Positions 31,504 through 35,126 of a stretch of DNA of 35,126 nt are shown here, piece after piece. The DNA lies in the IMG/VR virus record IMGVR_UViG_3300032285_003999, positions 1 through 35,126 of that record. The stretch is one strand, 5' to 3'. The notes under the pieces are model-generated. The model ran no database searches and was not told the origin of the DNA. It saw nothing but the letters and a program-made list of their open reading frames with translations. Each line of letters opens with the position of its first letter. Within the stretch, counting starts at the first letter, position 1. The translations under genes and the position numbers were made by a program. This DNA comes from a virus.

Positions 31504-31539
31504 AAGCCCCCTCGGTTGCTCTATTAACTTTGGGGGCTT
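31504..31539. terminator. GC hairpin between cassette 2 genes; strong terminator on the minus strand
   Basis: AAGCCCCC (31504-31511) pairs with GGGGGCTT (31532-31539), loop TCGGTTGCTCTATTAACTTT. On the plus strand no T-run follows, so it acts as an attenuator at most. On the minus strand the stem is followed by an unbroken T-run (complement of the A-run 31499-31505), a textbook intrinsic terminator facing the late operon. Confidence 0.75.
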
Positions 31540-31552
31540 AATAAATAAGACT

Positions 31553-31798
31553 ATGCAAGATAACACAATAAGTTGGAAACAAAGATTTAAAAGCATGAAA
31601 GATTTTTATGGATATACTTTGGAAGATATATCAGAAATAACTGGAAATAGTTATGGCTCTGTCAGAACCGTAATAAGTAGTAAATCACAAGACTTTCCAA
31701 GATGGCTCAAATTAGCAATTGTAAATTATGAAATGGAGCGTGAACGTGAAATTGAAAAAGACCCAGATTTTAATCCAAGTATTTTTGAAAATGAATAA
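31553..31798 (+). CDS. Cassette 2 gene B: HTH DNA-binding protein
   Basis: An 81-residue protein with a helix-turn-helix at about 21-42 (YTLEDISEITGNSYGSVRTV) of the XRE/Sigma-like type, followed by a basic-aromatic helix (RWLKLAIVNYE) and an acidic tail. Likely the autorepressor of the cassette through the palindrome at 31127. The start is the ATG at 31553, just after the hairpin. An upstream extension of the frame overlaps gene A and is not used. Confidence 0.7.
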   Translation: MQDNTISWKQRFKSMKDFYGYTLEDISEITGNSYGSVRTVISSKSQDFPRWLKLAIVNYEMEREREIEKDPDFNPSIFENE

Positions 31799-31803
31799 TT
31801 TAA

Positions 31804-32079
31804 TTATTTATTCTTAACCTGCTTTTTTCGTTCGTCCAATTTATTAATGGCTTTAATATCTCCCGACTTAGCCATTTCAAATAACTTTAAATCAATCAAA
31901 TAGCCACTATAATCCACACCTTTGTTATATAATTTTTTTATTTCAGAATTTTCATTTCTAAATTCTTTTTCGAAAGTCTCTCTCTCAAAAGACATAATAC
32001 TACATATTTTTGAAACTGGATAGCCTAATGCACCCATATTTTGCAGCATCATACTTTGTTCTTCTGTTAATTTATTCAT
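31804..32079 (-). CDS. Small helical protein, terminase-small-subunit-like
   Basis: A 91-residue protein. The first half resembles an HTH (LGYPVSKICSIMSFERETFE) and the second reads SGYLIDLKLFEMAKSGDIKA INKLDERK, a pattern familiar from small terminase proteins. The similarity is by eye and weak. The phage already has a P27-type small terminase, so this may be a second packaging regulator or an unrelated DNA-binding protein. It overlaps the PLD-like gene by 8 bp, suggesting the two work together. Confidence 0.55.
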   Translation of the reverse strand: MNKLTEEQSMMLQNMGALGYPVSKICSIMSFERETFEKEFRNENSEIKKLYNKGVDYSGYLIDLKLFEMAKSGDIKAINKLDERKKQVKNK

Positions 32080-32704
32080 TTGATAACCAATCGAATTGGT
32101 TTTTTAAATTATTAAATATTCTGTCTAATGACCTATTGACAATTGATGAATCTGGAGTAAATCCAACTGGCATTTCTCCAAAAGTTTGAGTTATAAAATC
32201 TTTATAAAAATCATAAATTTCAGTTGATTCGTCAATTTCAAAACTTTCACAAGTCCTATTAGCATTCAAATTCATTGAAGTTCTAATAACAACTTTATAA
32301 TTATCATTAGCAATTAAACAAAACTTGGCGTGAAGTTCAGAGGTTCTAATATTTTCCTTCCCAAATAATTCAGTCAATTGCAATGCGTATTTTGATTGTC
32401 GAGTAACATAGGAATGATCTGTAACAAGCAAAAATGATTTTATTAAATTGCTATCAACCATCCATTTTACCGTATTTGCATCTTTTATTCCAGCCGACCA
32501 TGTAGCACAAATAACATCTGAACTACCTATATTTTGTAAGATTGAGTAAATCAAATCAATTAATGAAAATTGTCCTCTTGTAAGCCCAATTATTCTAATA
32601 TCTTTTTTAATTAATCTTGCAACCTCAGAAGCCGTGGTATTAGGCATATAGGCTAAAGATGCTTTTTTTTGTGGTATTTCTTTAACTATATCTAATTTTT
32701 TCAT
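32072..32704 (-). CDS. PLD-like (HKD-type) domain protein
   Basis: A 210-residue protein with one phospholipase D-like motif: H125-A-K127, then S143-M-N145 in RTSMNLN and E154 in CESFEIDE. The aspartate expected after HxKx4 is A132, so the motif is atypical. A single HKD half-site would need to dimerise to form an active centre, as in Nuc-type nucleases. It could be a nuclease, a DNA-binding relic or a lipid enzyme. It overlaps both neighbours (ATGA upstream, 8 bp downstream) and sits between terL and portal, where accessory genes often enter. Confidence 0.65.
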   Translation of the reverse strand: MKKLDIVKEIPQKKASLAYMPNTTASEVARLIKKDIRIIGLTRGQFSLIDLIYSILQNIGSSDVICATWSAGIKDANTVKWMVDSNLIKSFLLVTDHSYVTRQSKYALQLTELFGKENIRTSELHAKFCLIANDNYKVVIRTSMNLNANRTCESFEIDESTEIYDFYKDFITQTFGEMPVGFTPDSSIVNRSLDRIFNNLKNQFDWLSNE

Positions 32705-32880
32705 TTTTTATGTTTTCTTGAATTTCTAAAAGAATCAGAATCAGAATACGGAGCGGCCAAACCTTTTTCCTGCTCAAACTTTTGTCGAGCATCATCAAAA
32801 GCATCAGGCAATTTCATTTTTGCACGATTTTCACTAACTAAATCAGAAAAATACTCTTGTGGTGTTTTTAGCTTCTTCAT
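32701..32880 (-). CDS. Small basic protein after the large terminase
   Basis: A 59-residue charged protein (MKKLKTPQEYFSDLVSENRA...) ending in RNSRKHKK. The start at 32880 is one base after the terL stop. The frame opens earlier inside terL, but that extension is not needed. Function unknown. The basic tail and location suggest a packaging or nucleic-acid-binding accessory. Confidence 0.6.
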   Translation of the reverse strand: MKKLKTPQEYFSDLVSENRAKMKLPDAFDDARQKFEQEKGLAAPYSDSDSFRNSRKHKK

Positions 32881-32881
32881 T

Positions 32882-34633
32882 TTATCCAAGTGGTCTAAGT
32901 CTAATAACTTTCTCTTCCTCTTCAAACATTACGATGGCCAACCCATCCAAACAAGCACTCACACCATCTATTTTATAAGTACGTTTCAAATCGTTTTTCT
33001 GAAACCAAAGATTATTATTTCTATCAATCGTTTGTTTCAAATTCCGTATCATCCACCGTATCACAGGGTTACCGTTATGGTTCAATCGTTTCTTGTCAAT
33101 CAATAGCTTAAACCAGACAATTACAGGGCTTAAACCTACATTTAGGTTAATTCTATCGCCACCGTTCCGCACCTCCACACCGCCATTTATAAACGATTTC
33201 TGCACAACTTCTTTTATCCTTATTCCTTCATTGTGGCAAGCCTCTGCAATACTACCAATGTTAAAAGGGTCAAAACCAAAGGCTTTTATATTAAAAAGCG
33301 TATTCAATTCCAAAATCTGTTCCTGTATCTGCACGTGAGAGTGGTAATTACCTTCAACAACCGTAATAAATCCCTTTTTTACCCAGTCTTTCATTTCAAA
33401 AACTCCAGAAGCTTCGCATTTTTTAAGCGAATCCTCAGTAATCCAAAACCACCAAAAAACCGTAAAACTTACATTGGCCTCATAATCAACACGCCTATCA
33501 TAGTCTTTTCTTGAAGAATTAGGAAAAATCAAACAAAGAGCTGCAATATCATCAGTCATAGCCATGTCAAAGCCAGCATAACACTCCTTCCCATAAAACT
33601 CACTCAGTTGTAATTCCTTATTACAATTCGACATCCAATCCTCATCGCTAATTACAATTGTTGGAGCATCAACCCAAATATTTAGGTTTTTAGTCTTAAA
33701 CTCCACAAAACTTTGCTCACCTTTTTGAAAGGCATTTATCAAATCTTCTTTAAAATCCTTTACTGGTATAGTTATCCCAAGGTTAGGGTTGCCCTTATAC
33801 CATGTCTTTGGGTCAAATATATCATCCTCATCATCAGGCGAAAAAATCAAAACAAAAATCGAATCATTTTCAATAATCCCCTTTACAATTGGAATATAAA
33901 GATTTTGCTCATTCACATAGCACGGTTTACTTTTGTCAAACCCTCTGGTAGTAATATACTCCAAAATCTTTTCACGCCTGTTAATCATACCCGAGCGAAG
34001 CACATTGGGCATATCATCAGTTTCAAACTCATGGTACTCGTCAATAATTCCATAAGTCGGCCTTGTACCATCGGCAGTTTTCGGGTTAGATGTCAAAAAA
34101 CTAATCTTGCTCTGGTCTTCTATCGAGTAAATTACCTCAGATGTTTTTCTAAAATAACTCTGTAAATCCTCATTATAATCTAAAATTGTCTTAACGTCAG
34201 AAAAACAGATTTTAGCCTGGTCTTCCTTATTAGCAACAATATAAACCTCAGGATTATAATTATCCTCCACCAAGCCATGGTAAAAAATCTTTGGTACTCT
34301 TGTCAAGGTTTTTTGGTTTTTCCGAGCCATGGAGCAGTACATCGTCCTAAATCTTCTGCCTTTAGTATCAGCTCTACGCCAACCAAAAAAATAATAATAC
34401 TCTAACTTTTGCCACCAAAACAATGTAGCAGGCTCATTCTTAAAATCATTCAGCAACTCCGCAAACCTAACAACATCAATACCTTTTTCATGGTCAAAAT
34501 AAATCCCTCGTTCCTTCCCAGTCTCCAAATCTCGCCTATGCCTAATCACACAATCCTTCAACAACTGCCCAGCAGGAATAGCCCCATTCAATATTTTATC
34601 TTCAATAAGTTTAATAGATTTGTCATATTTCAT
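32882..34633 (-). CDS. terL: Terminase large subunit
   Basis: A 583-residue packaging motor and headful/cos nuclease. The ATPase part has a Walker A-like SMARKNQKTL (K108, T109), with Gln107 where Gly is usual, and Walker B YGIIDEYHEF (D198-E199). The nuclease part has D356 (YAGFDMAMTDD), D455 (FGFDPFNI) and D563 (DGVSACLDGLA). It matches the Terminase_1 (P27-associated) family. Gene order HNH-terS-terL across the window ends is standard for cos-packaging HK97-like phages. Confidence 0.94.
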   Translation of the reverse strand: MKYDKSIKLIEDKILNGAIPAGQLLKDCVIRHRRDLETGKERGIYFDHEKGIDVVRFAELLNDFKNEPATLFWWQKLEYYYFFGWRRADTKGRRFRTMYCSMARKNQKTLTRVPKIFYHGLVEDNYNPEVYIVANKEDQAKICFSDVKTILDYNEDLQSYFRKTSEVIYSIEDQSKISFLTSNPKTADGTRPTYGIIDEYHEFETDDMPNVLRSGMINRREKILEYITTRGFDKSKPCYVNEQNLYIPIVKGIIENDSIFVLIFSPDDEDDIFDPKTWYKGNPNLGITIPVKDFKEDLINAFQKGEQSFVEFKTKNLNIWVDAPTIVISDEDWMSNCNKELQLSEFYGKECYAGFDMAMTDDIAALCLIFPNSSRKDYDRRVDYEANVSFTVFWWFWITEDSLKKCEASGVFEMKDWVKKGFITVVEGNYHSHVQIQEQILELNTLFNIKAFGFDPFNIGSIAEACHNEGIRIKEVVQKSFINGGVEVRNGGDRINLNVGLSPVIVWFKLLIDKKRLNHNGNPVIRWMIRNLKQTIDRNNNLWFQKNDLKRTYKIDGVSACLDGLAIVMFEEEEKVIRLRPLG

Positions 34634-34634
34634 A

Positions 34635-35087
34635 TTAAGAAACCTTTTTTAAACGAGACGCTTCTATTTTAGCCTTCAACGGACTAATCGTAACTTTTGA
34701 GACAATATTCATATTAGCACGCCCCCGAGGATTCAATCCAAAGTTTGTTTCAAAATCAGTCAAATACTTAGAAATAGACAAAACTTTATAATAATCCTGT
34801 GCAGTAGTGCTTTCGTCATTTAAATACTCAGTATGCAAATTATAAAAATGATAATGCTGGCAATACCTCGAAAATGCTGGTAAATCAATTGCAGTCAGCA
34901 CACCTTTATCAATCAACTCATTTCCAGAGTTAAACCAAATATCTTTTATTTCTTGCCCAAAGTGTTTCGGAGGTTCAGGCATTTTTTTTAAAGCCTCAAC
35001 CCTAATTTCATTTTTATTTATCCGTGATTTTCTTAAAGTACCTTGTTGTGCTTTCAAGGCATCTGATTTTCTTGGTCTTCCTGCCAT
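34635..35087 (-). CDS. terS: Terminase small subunit (P27 family)
   Basis: A 150-residue DNA-recognition subunit. The N-terminus MAGRPRKSDALKAQQGTLRK is the P27-family hallmark, followed by PEPPKHFGQEIKDIW and a helical core (DLPAFSRYCQHYHFYNLHTE). It separates from terL by one base. An SD-like AAGGGGGG stands five bases before the ATG. Confidence 0.92.
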   Translation of the reverse strand: MAGRPRKSDALKAQQGTLRKSRINKNEIRVEALKKMPEPPKHFGQEIKDIWFNSGNELIDKGVLTAIDLPAFSRYCQHYHFYNLHTEYLNDESTTAQDYYKVLSISKYLTDFETNFGLNPRGRANMNIVSKVTISPLKAKIEASRLKKVS

Positions 35088-35092
35088 ATAAT

Positions 35093-35100
35093 CCCCCCTT
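35093..35100 (-). promoter_or_regulatory. Shine-Dalgarno-like G-run before terS
   Basis: On the minus strand AAGGGGGG lies five bases upstream of the terS ATG. Most starts in this genome have only A-rich leaders, so this is unusual. It may serve as a ribosome site or be part of the packaging signal that also includes the G-run at 31-43. Confidence 0.45.
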
Positions 35101-35126
35101 AAATTTTGGCACTCGTTTTTTCACAA

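Noticed and set aside
31400-31552. N-terminal extension of cassette 2 gene B
   Set aside because: The frame opens upstream but would overlap gene A and run through the hairpin. The ATG at 31553 has the same context as gene B of cassette 1.
1-35126. CRISPR array, tRNA or rRNA genes, insertion sequences
   Set aside because: No regularly spaced repeats with unique spacers, no cloverleaf with CCA-type end, and no transposase frame or terminal inverted repeats were seen.

Overview
The window reads as the complete genome of a temperate, long-tailed (siphovirus-type) phage of a Bacteroidota host, drawn in its circular or packaged form rather than as an integrated prophage. The host guess rests on the AT-rich sequence, promoter boxes of the Bacteroidota type (TTG, about 19 bases, TAnnTTTG), start sites that mostly lack a Shine-Dalgarno, and Bacteroidota-type proteins (a DUF4373-like replication protein, a long tyrosine integrase, small secreted proteins ending their signal peptide in AQ). 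The strongest layout clue is at the ends: an HNH endonuclease gene runs off the left end on the minus strand and the small terminase gene starts at the right end on the same strand, so joining the ends gives the standard HNH-terS-terL order.

Left to right: (1) 28-339, HNH nuclease, the upstream end of the leftward late operon. (2) 340-675, a gene-free stretch with four copies of TTGTTCCTGTA and an inverted repeat, the probable attP. (3) 676-3487, lysogeny: tyrosine integrase, a secreted moron-like protein, and a LexA/CI-type self-cleaving repressor. (4) 3488-3621, a divergent operator region with three palindromic sites. (5) 3622-9305, the rightward early operon: Cro-like and Xis-like DNA-binding proteins, several small unknowns, an SSB-like protein, a DnaD-like replication protein, a partner protein and a VRR-NUC nuclease. 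No polymerase or helicase is visible, so replication must lean on the host. (6) 9306-10200, a self-contained two-gene cassette and a possible small RNA, closed by a terminator. (7) 35087 down to 10201, the leftward late operon: packaging, portal, prohead protease, capsid, head-tail connectors, tail tube, frameshifted tail chaperones, tape measure, tail tip and fibre proteins including a glycosidase-like one, endolysin, spanin-like and holin-like genes. Late genes are densely packed with TAATG, TGATG and ATGA overlaps, suggesting translational coupling.

The least expected structure is a pair of independent two-gene cassettes, 9431-10064 and 31127-31798. They carry unrelated small proteins but share one architecture: a palindrome over the -33 box, a TTG-19-TAnnTTTG-like promoter, a leader of exactly 44 bases containing CAGCAAC and ending AAGACA before the ATG, an acidic small protein, a GC hairpin with a related loop, and then a small DNA-binding protein starting ATGCAAG. 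The second cassette lies on the opposite strand inside the late operon, beside a PLD-like gene, in an accessory block that separates the large terminase from the portal.
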